Shown here: positions 26,032 to 36,610 of the stretch, in pieces
How positions within the stretch are numbered: the stretch's first letter is position 1
Layout: every line of letters begins with the position of its first letter
Origin: Ralstonia pickettii DTP0602
Lineage (GTDB): Bacteria; Pseudomonadota; Gammaproteobacteria; Burkholderiales; Burkholderiaceae
Reading direction: 5' to 3'
Length of the DNA stretch: 64,000 nucleotides
Assembly: GCA_000471925.1 (NCBI GenBank)
Contig: CP006667.1
Span: 3,100,001 to 3,164,000 of the forward strand
Translations under genes and position numbers: made by a program
The notes under the pieces: generated by a model
Databases searched by the model: none
What the model was told of the DNA's origin: nothing
Seen by the model: the letters and a program-made list of their open reading frames with translations, nothing else

Positions 26032-26931
26032 CTATTTAAACGATCCCACGCGTCCGAAATTACCCAGGTTCATCCAGATCACAAACGCCTTGCCGACGAT
26101 ATTCTGGTCCGGCACGAACCCCCAGTAACGGGAGTCGAGGCTGTTGTCCCGGTTGTCACCCATGACGAAATAGTGACCCACAGGTACCTTGCAAGTCACG
26201 CCAAGTTGATTGTATGTGCAGTTTTCGCGGTACGGAAAATCCGGGTCCGCGCCTGCCACGAACGCCGGGCGGTCAACGTCGTTCAGGATGCCATGATCGA
26301 CGCTGCCTGGCAGCTTCTCGCGAAAATGCTTGGAATAGGCCAGCCGCTCCTCGTCCAGGAAGTCCGGCAGCACGGTGTATTCGGCCGGCTTGCCGTTGAT
26401 GGTCAGGCGCTTGTTGGAATACTGCACCACGTCGCCCGGCACGCCGACAACGCGCTTGATGTAATCGAGCGACTGGTCCTTCGGGTAGCGGAACACCATC
26501 ACGTCGCCGCGCTGCGGCTCGCCCACCTCCATCACCTTCTTGTTCACCACCGGCAGGCGGATGCCGTACTGGTACTTGTTGACCAGGATAAAGTCGCCGA
26601 TCAGCAGCGTCGGGATCATCGAGCCGGACGGGATCTTGAACGGCTCGACCACGAACGAGCGCAGCACGAACACCGCCAGGATCACCGGGAAGAAGCTGGC
26701 CGAATACTCCAGCCACCACGGCTGGCGCAGCTTTTCCTCGGCCAGGCGCTTGCGCGTGGCATCCGCGTCCGCGGCCCCGAAGCGGCCCTGCAGGTCGCCC
26801 TGGCGCGAATCGAATTCCGCCAGCGCCAGCCGCGCGGAAGAGCGGCGCTGCCGCTCGAACACGAGCTTGTCCGCCACCCACGCGACGCCCGTAATCACCA
26901 CCAGCACAAAAAGGATCAGTGCAAAATTCAT
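26032..26931 (-). CDS. lepB: Signal peptidase I
   Basis: The 299-residue protease removes signal peptides on the outer face of the inner membrane. It has two N-terminal spans (about residues 2-20 and 78-96). The serine of the dyad is in PSGSMIPTLLIGDF (S104), the general-base lysine in DYIKRVVGVPGD (K159), and box E in MGDNRDNSLDSRYWG. It follows lepA in the same direction, the usual lepA-lepB pair. Confidence 0.96.
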   Translation of the reverse strand: MNFALILFVLVVITGVAWVADKLVFERQRRSSARLALAEFDSRQGDLQGRFGAADADATRKRLAEEKLRQPWWLEYSASFFPVILAVFVLRSFVVEPFKIPSGSMIPTLLIGDFILVNKYQYGIRLPVVNKKVMEVGEPQRGDVMVFRYPKDQSLDYIKRVVGVPGDVVQYSNKRLTINGKPAEYTVLPDFLDEERLAYSKHFREKLPGSVDHGILNDVDRPAFVAGADPDFPYRENCTYNQLGVTCKVPVGHYFVMGDNRDNSLDSRYWGFVPDQNIVGKAFVIWMNLGNFGRVGSFK

Positions 26932-27012
26932 GACGGCTTCTGGTTCTTGGAAATCCTGGTACAGCCTTTGTTATTGGCGGCCGGGCGCGGCCGCGGCCAC
27001 GCCCACACGCGA

Positions 27013-28806
27013 TTACTTGTCGTCCACCTGCAGGATGGCCAGGAAGGCCTCCTGCGGAATCTCGACCGTACCCACCTGCTTCATGCGCTTCTTGCCGGCC
27101 TTCTGCTTTTCCAGCAGCTTCTTCTTGCGGGAGATATCGCCGCCGTAGCACTTGGCCAGCACGTTCTTGCGCAATGCCTTGACGTTTTCGCGGGCAATGA
27201 TATTCGAGCCGATCGCGGCCTGGATCGCCACGTCGTACATCTGGCGCGGAATGATCTCGCGCATTTTCGCAGCCACTTCGCGCCCGCGGTATTGCGAGTT
27301 GGACCGGTGCACGATCACCGACAGCGCATCCACCTTGTCGCTATTGATCAGGATGTCGACCTTGACCACGTCGGAGGGACGATATTCCTTGAACTCGTAA
27401 TCCATCGACGCATAGCCGCGCGATACCGACTTCAGGCGGTCGAAGAAATCCAGCACGATTTCCGCCATCGGGATCTCGTAGGTCAACTGCACCTGCTTGC
27501 CGTGGTAGCTCATATTGATCTGCGTGCCGCGCTTCTGCGTGCACAGCGTGATCACCGAGCCGACATATTCCTGCGGCATGTACAGGTTGACAGTGACGAT
27601 CGGTTCCAGGATCGCCTCGATCTTGCTTGGGTCCGGCATCTTGGCGGGGTTCTCCACCGTCACCATGCTGCCGTCACGCATCTGCACCTGGTACACCACC
27701 GTCGGCGCGGTGGTGATCAGGTCCATGTCGAATTCGCGCTCCAGGCGCTCCTGCACGATTTCCATGTGCAGCAGGCCCAGGAAGCCGCAGCGGAAGCCGA
27801 AGCCCAGCGCCTGCGACACTTCCGGCTCGAACATCAGCGAGGCGTCGTTCAGCCGAAGCTTTTCCAGGGACTCACGCAGCGCCTCGTACTGGTTGGCTTC
27901 CACCGGATACAGGCCGGCGAACACCTGCGGCTTGACTTCCTTGAAGCCCGGCAGCGGCGCGTCGGCCTTGCGTTGCGTGGTGGTGATGGTGTCGCCCACC
28001 TTGGCCGCCTTCAGCTCCTTGATACCGGCGATGACGAAGCCGACCTCGCCCGCCGTCAGCGCATCGCGCGGGATCGACTTCGGCGTGAACACGCCCACCT
28101 GCTCCACCAGGTGCTGCGAGCCGTTGGCCATCAGCAGTACCTTGTCCTTCGGGCGCAGCGTACCGTTGACCACCCGCACCAGCATCACCACACCGACGTA
28201 GTTATCGAACCACGAATCGATGATCAGCGCCTGCAGCGGCGCGTCGGTGTCGCCCTTGGGCGGCGGTACCTTGGCGATCAGCGCCTCGATCACGTCCTGC
28301 ACGCCCTGACCGGTCTTGGCCGAGCACGGCGTGGCGTCCTGCGCGTCAATGCCGATGACGTCCTCGATTTCCTGGATCGCGTTGTCGGGATCAGCCTGCG
28401 GCAGGTCGATCTTGTTCAGCACCGGCACCACTTCCACGCCCAGCTCGATCGCGGTGTAGCAATTGGCCACGGTCTGCGCCTCGACGCCCTGCGAGGCGTC
28501 GACCACCAGCAGTGCGCCTTCGCAGGCCGATAGCGAGCGGCTCACTTCATAGCTGAAGTCGACGTGTCCCGGTGTGTCGATCAGGTTCAGGTTGTAGACC
28601 TGGCCGTCGCGCGCCTTGTAGCTGAGCGCGGCGGTCTGCGCCTTGATGGTGATGCCGCGCTCCTTTTCGATATCCATCGAATCGAGGACCTGCGCTTCCA
28701 TCTCCCGATCCGACAGCCCTCCACAAAGCTGAATGATCCGGTCGGCCAGGGTGGACTTCCCATGGTCGATGTGGGCAATGATCGAGAAATTACGGATATG
28801 GTCCAT
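27013..28806 (-). CDS. lepA: Elongation factor 4 (LepA)
   Basis: The 597-residue translational GTPase acts on initiation and back-translocated ribosomes. The G domain begins [21 protein letters not shown], with [12 protein letters not shown] and NKIDLP. The LepA-specific C-terminal domain ends near [20 protein letters not shown]. It is first of the minus-strand run lepA-lepB-DUF4845-rnc-era-recO-pdxJ-acpS-nagZ. Confidence 0.97.
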   Translation of the reverse strand: MDHIRNFSIIAHIDHGKSTLADRIIQLCGGLSDREMEAQVLDSMDIEKERGITIKAQTAALSYKARDGQVYNLNLIDTPGHVDFSYEVSRSLSACEGALLVVDASQGVEAQTVANCYTAIELGVEVVPVLNKIDLPQADPDNAIQEIEDVIGIDAQDATPCSAKTGQGVQDVIEALIAKVPPPKGDTDAPLQALIIDSWFDNYVGVVMLVRVVNGTLRPKDKVLLMANGSQHLVEQVGVFTPKSIPRDALTAGEVGFVIAGIKELKAAKVGDTITTTQRKADAPLPGFKEVKPQVFAGLYPVEANQYEALRESLEKLRLNDASLMFEPEVSQALGFGFRCGFLGLLHMEIVQERLEREFDMDLITTAPTVVYQVQMRDGSMVTVENPAKMPDPSKIEAILEPIVTVNLYMPQEYVGSVITLCTQKRGTQINMSYHGKQVQLTYEIPMAEIVLDFFDRLKSVSRGYASMDYEFKEYRPSDVVKVDILINSDKVDALSVIVHRSNSQYRGREVAAKMREIIPRQMYDVAIQAAIGSNIIARENVKALRKNVLAKCYGGDISRKKKLLEKQKAGKKRMKQVGTVEIPQEAFLAILQVDDK

Positions 28807-29016
28807 CTAGTCTTCAGGGGAGCGCCGGCAAGAGGGCCCAGGCAGCTTCAAGCGTTCGTGAACGGCCCGGCGCCGCGCGCCGCAAGGCGTGCGCGGGCGT
28901 GCCGCAAGGTTTGGAGGTGCAATTTTTGCGCCAATCCGCAATTTTACCGGATTTTCAACGGCTTCCGGGTCGTGAAATGGTCGCGCGGCACGGCTGCCGG
29001 CCGCTGTCAGCGTCCG

Positions 29017-29301
29017 TCAGCAGCTGGCGTTGGCGGCGCCATGTGCGGCAAGCCACACCCTCACCGCTGCTTCGTCAAGGAAATAGTGGCAAAGCTGCGT
29101 CGCCTTCCCTTCCAGCTCGGCCGGCGTGCCGGGCATCAGTACCGGCACCAGTTCGCCGAAGCGGTCCTCGAGGCCGGGATCGGCATCGACATCCACTTCA
29201 TGCAGTTCGAAAGAAAAATCGCGCCGGAGCAGTTCCAGCGCGACCTTCATGTCATCGCACAGGTGGCAGTATGCCCGGCCGTACAGCGTCAGCGCGGGCA
29301 T
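29017..29301 (-). CDS. Glutaredoxin-family thiol protein
   Basis: The 94-residue thioredoxin-fold protein has a redox motif CHLC at C12-C15 (YGRAYCHLCDDM) and a cis-proline region (VPVLMPG), as in the DUF836/glutaredoxin 2-like family. The function is unknown. It starts 18 bases after the DegP-type protease gene on the same strand, so it may join the sigma-E-linked transcript. It is common at this position in betaproteobacteria. Confidence 0.83.
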   Translation of the reverse strand: MPALTLYGRAYCHLCDDMKVALELLRRDFSFELHEVDVDADPGLEDRFGELVPVLMPGTPAELEGKATQLCHYFLDEAAVRVWLAAHGAANASC

Positions 29302-29319
29302 ACCGGATCCTGGTGGCGA

Positions 29320-30807
29320 TCAGCGGGTGGAGGTGGCGCCCGGACGCAGCGTCAGCACCTGGGTGGCGTCGCCGCGCCGCACGAACACCGCGGCAATGCG
29401 GCTCTTGTCCAGGCTGCGCACCAGCTCATTGAACTGGCGCGCATTGGTCACGTCGGTATCGCCCAGGCGCAGGATGATGTCACCCGGACGGATGCCGGCA
29501 CGCAACGCCGGGCCGTCGGCCAACTCGACCTCCACGCCGGACTTGAGCTTGAGCTCCTTCAGGCGCGCTTCGGGCAGGTCGTTGACCACCAGCCCCAGGG
29601 CGTTGGGCTTGCTCGTCTGAGCGCCCTCGTCCTTGGGCTTGGCGCTGCTGCTGGCGCGGGCCTTGCCGTCCGGCTCCAGCTCTGTGACGGTGATCGTGAC
29701 CTCGCGGGTGCCGCCCTTGCGCCACAGCTGCAGCGGCACGCGCGTGCCCGGCTTGGTATCACCCACCAGGCGCGGCAGGTCCGAAGCACGTTCGATATCA
29801 CGGCCGTTGAACTTCAGGATGATGTCGCCGGCTTCAATACCCGCCTTCTCGGCAGGACCGCCCGGCTCCACGCTGCCGACCAGTGCGCCGCGCGCACGGC
29901 CCAGGCCCAGCGAATCGGCCACTTCCTTGGTGACATCGCCAATCGCCACGGCGATGCGACCGCGCGTCACGCGCCCAGCGGTCTTGAGCTGCTCGGACAC
30001 GCGCATCGCCTCGTCGATCGGGATCGCGAACGAAATGCCCATATAGCCGCCGCTGCGGCTGTAGATCTGCGAGTTGATGCCGATCACTTCGCCGCGCAGG
30101 TTGATCAGCGGACCGCCCGAGTTGCCGGGGTTGACCGCCACGTCGGTCTGGATGAACGGCAGGTAGTCGCCGGTGTCGCGGCCCTTGGCCGAGACGATGC
30201 CAGCGGTGACGCTGTTGTCCAGCCCGAACGGCGAGCCGATAGCCAGCACCCACTCACCGGCGCGGACCTTGTCGGAATCGCCCAGCGGCAGGCGCGGCAG
30301 GCCGCTGGCCTCGATCTTGAGCAGCGCCACGTCGGTGCGCTTGTCGGAGCCGATCAGCTTGGCCTTGAACTCACGCTTGTCGGGCAGGGTCACGTAGATG
30401 GTTTCGGCATCGGCGACCACGTGCGCGTTGGTCATCACATAGCCGTCCTGGCTGATGATGAAGCCGGAGCCCACGCCACGGCTCTGCTCTTCCTGCTGGG
30501 GCGGCTGGCCGCGGCGCGGCGGGGTGCCGGGCGCCGGCGCGCCGGGCATGGGCACGCCGAAGAAGCGCCGGAAGAATTCGGCCATCTCGTCATCGTCGCC
30601 GGGCGCGCCGCTGCGCTGGCGCGCGCGCTCGGTGGTGCGGATATTGACCACGGCCGGGCTCGCCTTTTCCACCAGGTCAGTGAAATCGGGCAGGTTGTAG
30701 TTGGCGGCGGCAGCCTGGGCATGGCTGACTTCGGCCACCGTCGGGCCGAGCACCAACATGGCAGCCATGACCATGGCCCGCGCCAGGGCTGGAGATCTGA
30801 AAGTCAT
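29320..30807 (-). CDS. DegP/MucD-type periplasmic serine protease
   Basis: The 495-residue product has a signal peptide (cleavage near HAQA, residue 30), a trypsin-like domain and two PDZ domains. The catalytic triad is H129 (MTNAHVV), D159 (RTDVALLKI) and S230 (NPGNSGGPL). A Pro/Gln-rich loop (about residues 86-108) replaces part of the LA loop. It degrades or refolds misfolded envelope proteins. I chose the ATG at 30807, which gives the signal peptide; the frame extends upstream without coding character. It follows rseB, as mucD follows algU-mucA-mucB in Pseudomonas. Confidence 0.93.
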   Translation of the reverse strand: MTFRSPALARAMVMAAMLVLGPTVAEVSHAQAAAANYNLPDFTDLVEKASPAVVNIRTTERARQRSGAPGDDDEMAEFFRRFFGVPMPGAPAPGTPPRRGQPPQQEEQSRGVGSGFIISQDGYVMTNAHVVADAETIYVTLPDKREFKAKLIGSDKRTDVALLKIEASGLPRLPLGDSDKVRAGEWVLAIGSPFGLDNSVTAGIVSAKGRDTGDYLPFIQTDVAVNPGNSGGPLINLRGEVIGINSQIYSRSGGYMGISFAIPIDEAMRVSEQLKTAGRVTRGRIAVAIGDVTKEVADSLGLGRARGALVGSVEPGGPAEKAGIEAGDIILKFNGRDIERASDLPRLVGDTKPGTRVPLQLWRKGGTREVTITVTELEPDGKARASSSAKPKDEGAQTSKPNALGLVVNDLPEARLKELKLKSGVEVELADGPALRAGIRPGDIILRLGDTDVTNARQFNELVRSLDKSRIAAVFVRRGDATQVLTLRPGATSTR

Positions 30808-30943
30808 CGACAACTCCCGGGATTCAGGGAAAGAAGGTAAAACCGGCTGGATGTGATCCTTTGGCGGGGACCCCTGCACAGGTTTCATGGAGCCGGCATC
30901 GGGGACGGAGGGTCCCGCGGCGCCGGCTGCACCTGCGTTTGGC

Positions 30944-32032
30944 TTAGTGTACCGCCTTGGGCGGGCGGTACTCCACGGCCGTCGCAAACTGCTTGACGGT
31001 GCTCGCCGGGACCTCGCCCACCACGGTAATCCAGAAATCGGAGATCCGGCGCACCACGACCTGGGTCGCGCCGAGCGCGGCCACGCCTTCGCGGCGCACG
31101 CGTTGCTCGGAAACCGGCTCGATAAAGACCGACAGGCCGGTGAGCCCGTCGCTGTAGACAATCTGCAGCACTTCGAAGACCTGGCTGCGGCCGTTGTTCT
31201 GCGCCGATGCGCGCAGCTCGCCCAGCGGGCGGCGGACTTCGCGGATCTTCTGGAAGCCCTTCAGCGGCACCGCGATCGACCAGCCCTCATCGGCGATATT
31301 GGTCGGCTGGTATTTGACCTCGTAGTGGTTCCAGCTGCTGGCACTCTTGATCGCGCTGAGAATGCGCTGCTTCTCCGACGGCACGCCGATCTGCACCTGC
31401 GAGAACGCGACCTGCTCCAGCACCTTGCCGCCGTCGCCGATGGTCTGCGCACGCATCAGCAGGCCGGAACTCTTCTCGGCCCACAGCCGCACCGCGTAGC
31501 GCGCGGCATCGTGCGGTTCCAGCGCAAAGACTTCGCACTCCATGCCCGCGACCCGCTCCGCGGGCATCTTGCGCATGTCGTACAGCTCCAGCACGTCGTT
31601 CTTATTGGTGGCGAGCAGCGCCGGGAAGCGGTCCTTGGCTTCCTGCTTCTCCACCACCACCAGCTTGGCCTCGGGGATCAGGCTGTGCACGACGTCGTTC
31701 TGCCGCAGCACCTCGCGCGGCTTGCCGTCGAGCGTTTCCAGGCGTTCGTATTCGTTGTGGACGAGATCGCTGTAATGCTGAATGCGCGAGGCATGCATGA
31801 CGCTACCGCGCTGGTAGATCAACGTGCCGACATAGTTCTCGCGCTGCGCGGCTTTGTGGATCTTGTTGAGCCAGGCGGTGGCATCGCGTCGGTTCAGCGT
31901 ATTGTCCAAAGGCTGCGCGGTGGCCGCGGCAGCAGTCAGACACAAGGCCAGAAAAAAGGACCTACGCACGGCCCTGATTTTCTGGGCGCCCGCTACATAG
32001 GCGGGCGACCATCCTTTATGCATGTCCGGCAT
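30944..32032 (-). CDS. rseB: Sigma-E regulatory protein RseB/MucB
   Basis: The 362-residue periplasmic protein has an N-terminal signal (RSFFLALCLTAAAATA, about residues 19-36). It has the two MucB/RseB domains, with WLNKIHKAAQRENYVGTLIYQ at the start of the first and a C-terminal domain ending in QFATAVEYRPPK. In the family it senses mislocalised lipids or LPS and shields RseA from proteolysis. The start is set by TAATG at 32030-32034, where the rseA stop and this ATG share a base. I excluded the longer open frame upstream, which runs through rseA. Confidence 0.9.
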   Translation of the reverse strand: MPDMHKGWSPAYVAGAQKIRAVRRSFFLALCLTAAAATAQPLDNTLNRRDATAWLNKIHKAAQRENYVGTLIYQRGSVMHASRIQHYSDLVHNEYERLETLDGKPREVLRQNDVVHSLIPEAKLVVVEKQEAKDRFPALLATNKNDVLELYDMRKMPAERVAGMECEVFALEPHDAARYAVRLWAEKSSGLLMRAQTIGDGGKVLEQVAFSQVQIGVPSEKQRILSAIKSASSWNHYEVKYQPTNIADEGWSIAVPLKGFQKIREVRRPLGELRASAQNNGRSQVFEVLQIVYSDGLTGLSVFIEPVSEQRVRREGVAALGATQVVVRRISDFWITVVGEVPASTVKQFATAVEYRPPKAVH

Positions 32033-32655
32033 TATTCCTGCGTATTTTCCTGAGAGAAGCTTGCACCGTTGGCAACCGTGCGCATGGTCGGCACAACAGC
32101 ATCCGTTGCCACCGACGTGCGATGGGCACGCAGGTATTCGTCCAGGCGGGGATCGCGAATCATCTGGGTGTTTTCCGCTGCCACGGTGACGATGCCGTTC
32201 GGCTGTGCGGGCTGGTCGGCGCGCGCTACCACGGCATCCGGCGTGCCCAGGCTGGCGGGGCCGCGCATCTGCGGCACGACCACCCAGCTGACCGCCGCCA
32301 CGGCGGCCGCGATCGCGGTGCCCGGCATCACGCGGCGCACCCACGACGGCCTGACCAGCAGGCGATGGCGGGCGCTGGCCTGCGCCACGGCCGGCACCAG
32401 CACGTGCGGCTCGGCTTCCAGGCGCGCGGAGAATTTAGCGAGAAAAGCGGCGGTGGAACCCGCGTGCGTCAGGTCTTCCGAGCGCAGCGAGTCACCGATC
32501 AACTGGTATGCGGACCAGTCGGACAGGCCGGCGTCGCTTTTCGCGAGGGCCAGCACGGCATCGACTTCGTGCGGCGCCAGTTCGCCGTCCATCAGTACGG
32601 AGATCTGCTCCGCTGCTTCCACTACATGAACCGACTGCTTATGAGCCTGACCCAT
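32032..32655 (-). CDS. rseA: Anti-sigma-E factor RseA/MucA
   Basis: The 207-residue anti-sigma factor has a cytoplasmic RseA N-terminal domain (ISVLMDGELAPHEVDAVLALAKSD), a single span at about residues 111-128 and a periplasmic tail. It holds RpoE at the membrane until stress-induced cleavage releases it. I chose the ATG at 32655 (MGQAHKQSV); the longer open frame overlaps rpoE and has no similarity. It sits directly between rpoE (115 bases upstream) and rseB. Confidence 0.88.
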   Translation of the reverse strand: MGQAHKQSVHVVEAAEQISVLMDGELAPHEVDAVLALAKSDAGLSDWSAYQLIGDSLRSEDLTHAGSTAAFLAKFSARLEAEPHVLVPAVAQASARHRLLVRPSWVRRVMPGTAIAAAVAAVSWVVVPQMRGPASLGTPDAVVARADQPAQPNGIVTVAAENTQMIRDPRLDEYLRAHRTSVATDAVVPTMRTVANGASFSQENTQE

Positions 32656-32770
32656 TTCCCACCCCAAGACATTCCATTGAACACCGATAATCCCGTCACT
32701 TCTGTCGCTTATCGATGCAGGAATAGGCTGCAACGCTGGCCGCACGACATTCTTCCTTGCTACCGAACAA

Positions 32771-33370
32771 CTACCACCGCTTGCCTTCTGCCGTTCCCAG
32801 CAGCGGGCGCAATTTCTCGGCAATCGCCTCGCGCGCACGGAAGATGCGCGAGCGTACGGTGCCGATCGGACATCCCATCGCTTCGGCGATCTCCTCATAG
32901 CTGAGGCCCTCGATCTCGCGCAGCGTGATGGCGGTCCGCAATTCCTCCGGCAGTGCTTCCATCGCTCGGTTCACCGTCTCGGCAACCTGGCGCGTGTGAA
33001 GCATCGACTCCGGCGTATTGATATCCCTTAGTTGCTCACCGTCCGCAAAAGTTTCAGCCTCTTCTGCATCGATATCGCTGGACGCTTCCGGGCGGCGGCC
33101 CTGGGTGGCCAGATAGTTCTTGGCCGTGTTGACGGCGATCCGGTACAGCCACGTATAGAAGGCCGACTCCCCGCGAAACTGGGGCAAGGCACGGTATGCC
33201 TTGATAAAGGCATCCTGCGCCACATCCTCGACTTCGGCGGGGTCCCTGACCAGGCGCGAGATCAGGCGAATGATCTTCCGATGGTATTTGGTCACCAGAA
33301 GTTCAAAGGCCCGCTTATCGCCCTGCTGGACGCGTTCAACTAGGAGCTGATCGGCTTCGCGTTCGCTCAC
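32771..33370 (-). CDS. rpoE: RNA polymerase sigma factor RpoE (sigma-E/AlgU)
   Basis: The 199-residue ECF sigma factor has region 2 (YHRKIIRLISRLVRDPAEVEDVAQDAFIKAYRAL) and region 4 (LREIEGLSYEEIAEAMGCPIGTVRSRIFRARE). Length and sequence style are those of RpoE/AlgU. It directs the envelope-stress regulon and heads rpoE-rseA-rseB-degP. I could not find a convincing sigma-E-type autoregulatory promoter in 33371-33481. Confidence 0.95.
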   Translation of the reverse strand: MSEREADQLLVERVQQGDKRAFELLVTKYHRKIIRLISRLVRDPAEVEDVAQDAFIKAYRALPQFRGESAFYTWLYRIAVNTAKNYLATQGRRPEASSDIDAEEAETFADGEQLRDINTPESMLHTRQVAETVNRAMEALPEELRTAITLREIEGLSYEEIAEAMGCPIGTVRSRIFRAREAIAEKLRPLLGTAEGKRW

Positions 33371-33481
33371 GTATGGCTCACCTGCAGTGTATCTCTTGGT
33401 TTGGTCGTCACGACAAACGTTGTATTTTACCTACGATTCAGGACTCGCCCGGTGAAGCAACGCGCCTCCTGTGACCGCAAG

Positions 33482-34027
33482 CTAACAAAATCGTTCCCCA
33501 GCCGCCGGATCTGGTTGCACCCGCAGTGCAACTCTGGCGTCACGTTGCAACCGTCGCACCATGCCGGCCGAGGCCGCTTGCCAGGGGAGAAAGATGGCGC
33601 CCGGCACTCCAGGCGCGCCGGAAGCGAAACGCACGACAGCAGTACCACCGGCGTGCCAGCAGGCGCGAACCACAGTCTCGCGCCGAACACCGCCGGGACC
33701 TTCCAGCCGGATCCGCAGCGGTCCCCTGCCATCGGCAGCCGGCAGCACGGCCACACAGCGCCAGCGCAAGGCACGCCACCAGCCGCGCCACGCCCGCACT
33801 GTCCCCGCACCGGCAAGCACGAGTGCGGGCGCCAGGGCGGCGTGCAGCCATTGAAAGCCCGCCGGGCTGGCGGCGACCGCATCGGCCAGCGTCAGCGCAA
33901 GCAGGCAGAGCGCCGCAACTTCTGCGGCGCAAAACACGAACAGGGCCCACCGCAACGGATGGACCCTGTCCTGGCGCAGCCCGCGCAGGGCCCGCCTCAA
34001 CCACGGATCAGACGCGGCGGAAGACAA
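33482..34027 (-). CDS. Small membrane protein between fabF and rpoE (YgfX-like)
   Basis: The 181-residue frame has two hydrophobic spans (about residues 25-45 and 58-80), then a soluble tail ending in an Arg-rich segment. The layout resembles the YgfX/CptA-type proteins often found near rpoE or fabF in betaproteobacteria. The only plausible starts are TTG codons; the one at 34027 overlaps the fabF stop by 20 bases, which suggests coupling. Function unknown, and the start is uncertain. Confidence 0.55.
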   Translation of the reverse strand: MSSAASDPWLRRALRGLRQDRVHPLRWALFVFCAAEVAALCLLALTLADAVAASPAGFQWLHAALAPALVLAGAGTVRAWRGWWRALRWRCVAVLPAADGRGPLRIRLEGPGGVRRETVVRACWHAGGTAVVRFASGAPGVPGAIFLPWQAASAGMVRRLQRDARVALRVQPDPAAGERFC

Positions 34028-35240
34028 GCGTGCCGTTGGTGCCGCCGAAACCGAAGTTGTTCTTCACCGCCACATCGATCTTCATGTCACGCGCCGTGTT
34101 GGCCACGTAGTCCAGGTCGCACTCGGGATCCTGGTTGTCGATGTTGATGGTCGGCGGCGCTACCTGGTTGTGCAGCGCCAGCACGGTGAAGACCGATTCC
34201 AGCCCGCCGGCGCCGCCCAGCAGATGGCCGGTCATCGACTTGGTCGAATTCACCACCATCTTGTAGGCCTGCTCGCCGAACGCGGCCTTGATCGCATCGG
34301 ATTCGTTCTTGTCGCCCAGCGGCGTGGAGGTGCCATGGGCGTTCAGGTAATGCACCTCGTCGCCGTTGATGCCGGCGTCCTTCAGCGCATTGACCATGCA
34401 ACGGCGCGGGCCGTCCATGTTGGGCGCGGTCATGTGGAACGCGTCGCCGCTCATGCCGAAGCCGATCAGCTCGGCATAGATGCGCGCGCCCCGCGCCTTT
34501 GCCGACTCGTACTCTTCCAGCATCATCACGCCGGCGCCCTCGCCCAGCACGAAGCCGTCGCGGTCCTTGTCCCACGGACGCGAGGCCGCCGCCGGATCGT
34601 CGTTGCGGGTCGACAGCGCACGGGCCGCGGCAAAGCCGCCGATGCCCAGCGGCGACACGGTCGACTCGGCGCCGCCGGCCAGCATGGCGTCAGCATCGCC
34701 GGCCTGGATCAGGCGCGCGGCCAGGCCGATGCTGTGCAGGCCGGTGGTGCAGGCCGTCACCGCGGCCAGGTTCGGGCCCTTGATGCCGTGGATGATCGAC
34801 AGGTGCCCGGCGATCATGTTGATGATCGAGCCCGGCACGAAGAACGGCGAGATGCGGCGCGGACCGCGTTCGGTCAGCACCGCGTGGGTTTCTTCGATCA
34901 TCGGCAGGCCGCCGATGCCCGAGCCGACCAGCACGCCGATGCGCTCGGCGTTGGCTTCAGTCACTTCCAGGCCGCTGTCCTTCAGGGCCTGCGTACCTGC
35001 CGCGATGCCGAAATGGATGAAGGCATCCATATTGCGGGCTTCCTTGGCCGGAATGTAGTCCTCCGGATTGAAGCCCTTCACTTCACCGGCGAAGTGCACG
35101 GAAAGCGCGGAGTGATCGAATTTGGTGATGGTGGCGATGCCGGACTTGCCGGCAACCAGGTTGGCCCAACCTTCGGCAACCGTGTTTCCGACCGGAGACA
35201 CAAGGCCAAGCCCAGTGACGACGACGCGACGACGGCTCAC
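34008..35240 (-). CDS. fabF: Beta-ketoacyl-ACP synthase II
   Basis: The 410-residue condensing enzyme elongates acyl-ACP with malonyl-ACP and is needed for temperature control of unsaturated fatty acids. The Cys-His-His triad is C164 (TACTTGLHS), H302 ([11 protein letters not shown]) and H339 ([13 protein letters not shown]). It lies 191 bases downstream of acpP and ends the plsX-fabH-fabD-fabG-acpP-fabF series. Confidence 0.96.
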   Translation of the reverse strand: MSRRRVVVTGLGLVSPVGNTVAEGWANLVAGKSGIATITKFDHSALSVHFAGEVKGFNPEDYIPAKEARNMDAFIHFGIAAGTQALKDSGLEVTEANAERIGVLVGSGIGGLPMIEETHAVLTERGPRRISPFFVPGSIINMIAGHLSIIHGIKGPNLAAVTACTTGLHSIGLAARLIQAGDADAMLAGGAESTVSPLGIGGFAAARALSTRNDDPAAASRPWDKDRDGFVLGEGAGVMMLEEYESAKARGARIYAELIGFGMSGDAFHMTAPNMDGPRRCMVNALKDAGINGDEVHYLNAHGTSTPLGDKNESDAIKAAFGEQAYKMVVNSTKSMTGHLLGGAGGLESVFTVLALHNQVAPPTINIDNQDPECDLDYVANTARDMKIDVAVKNNFGFGGTNGTLVFRRV

Positions 35241-35431
35241 TATGTTTTCCTACGGGTGTATGAAGCGGGAGCGGAGCGGTGGATCAACCTGCGGCCCGGC
35301 CGGCTGGCCGCGCGGCGAGGCACGTTCCATTCTGCTTCTTCGAACAGACGAAAGCCACAGAAAACAGCAAGGCGAGGCCGCGACGGCCCGCCCACCTGCC
35401 TTCTGTGGCTCGGAATTCAGAGACGACGGGC

Positions 35432-35671
35432 TTAGGCCTTGACGTGCGCGGTGGCGTAGTCGATAGCCTGTTGCACGGTCGTGATCTTCTCGGCTTCCTC
35501 ATCGGGAATTTCCATGCCGAATTCATCTTCCAACGCCATCACGAGTTCAACCGTGTCCAGCGAGTCTGCACCGAGATCGTTCACGAACGAGGATTCGTTC
35601 TTGATGTCTGCCTCGGCCACGCCAAGCTGTTCTGCCACGATTTTCTTGACGCGTTGTTCGATATTGTCCAT
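35432..35671 (-). CDS. acpP: Acyl carrier protein
   Basis: The 79-residue acidic helical protein carries growing acyl chains. The phosphopantetheine serine is S37 in [15 protein letters not shown]. It is modified by AcpS, encoded at 21.7 kb. It lies between fabG and fabF with wide gaps on both sides (170 and 191 bases), leaving room for its own promoter, as expected for this highly expressed gene. Confidence 0.97.
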
Positions 35672-35841
35672 GTAACCCTCCAGGGAAGTTCGACAAAAAG
35701 TGGGCGCATTTTAGCAGGTTTGAGACGACAGAAATGCCGCCTGCCAAGCTTTGCAAGAATTGCGCCCGTTTGGTTCGGAAAACTACCACTTCAGTTGGCT
35801 TCTTCCGGCTTTTCCCCCGAAATCTGCCACCCAAAAACCCA

Positions 35842-36591
35842 TTAATTCATGTACATCCCGCCGTTTACATGCAGCGTGGTGCCGGTGATGTACGCGGCCT
35901 GCGGACCGGCCAGGAAGGCCACCGCATTGGCAATATCTTCCGGCTGACCCAGGCGCCCCAGCGGGATCTGCGTCTTGAGCGAAGCATGCTGCTCTTCGGA
36001 CAGCGCCTTGGTCATGTCGGTGTCGATAAAACCCGGCGCGACGCAGTTCACGGTCACGTTGCGGCTGCCGATTTCCGCAGCCAGCGAACGGGTCATGCCC
36101 GCCACGCCCGCCTTGGCGGCCGAGTAGTTCATCTGGCCGGGGTTGCCGACCGAGCCCACCACCGAGGTGATATTGATGATACGGCCCTGGCGTGCCTTCA
36201 TCATCGGGCGCAGCACCGCGCGCGACAGGCGGAATACCGAGGTCAGGTTGGTCTGGATGACCGCCAGCCAGTCCTCGTCCTTCATGCGCATTGCCAGTTG
36301 GTCCTGCGTGATGCCGGCATTGTTGACCAGCACGCCGATGCCGCCATGCGTCTTGACGATCTCGTCGATGAGCGCGTCGCAAGCGGCCGCGTCATTGACG
36401 TTCAGCACGGCGCCCTTGCCCTTCAGGCCTTCGGTGCCGAGGTAATCGGTGATGCCGGCCGCGCCGGCATCGCTGGTGGCGGTGCCGATCACAGTAGCGC
36501 CCTGGCGGGCCAGTTCCAGCGCAATGGCACGGCCGATGCCGCGCGAGGCGCCGGTCACCAGCGCAACCTGGTTTTCGAGAAGTTTGGTCAT
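35842..36591 (-). CDS. fabG: 3-oxoacyl-ACP reductase
   Basis: The 249-residue short-chain dehydrogenase reduces beta-ketoacyl-ACP with NADPH. The nucleotide motif is VTGASRGIGRAIALELARQG, and the catalytic S and YxxxK are in ITSVVGSVGNPGQMNYSAAK. It starts 19 bases after fabD. The phaB type is a paralogue, but the fab context supports FabG. Confidence 0.96.
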   Translation of the reverse strand: MTKLLENQVALVTGASRGIGRAIALELARQGATVIGTATSDAGAAGITDYLGTEGLKGKGAVLNVNDAAACDALIDEIVKTHGGIGVLVNNAGITQDQLAMRMKDEDWLAVIQTNLTSVFRLSRAVLRPMMKARQGRIINITSVVGSVGNPGQMNYSAAKAGVAGMTRSLAAEIGSRNVTVNCVAPGFIDTDMTKALSEEQHASLKTQIPLGRLGQPEDIANAVAFLAGPQAAYITGTTLHVNGGMYMN

Positions 36592-36610
36592 GCGGAGTGT
36601 CCTTTCGTCC

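Noticed and set aside
26173..28533. 786-codon plus-strand frame opposite lepB-lepA
   Set aside because: Composition is His/Arg/Leu/Asp-rich without motifs; an antisense shadow of two certain genes.
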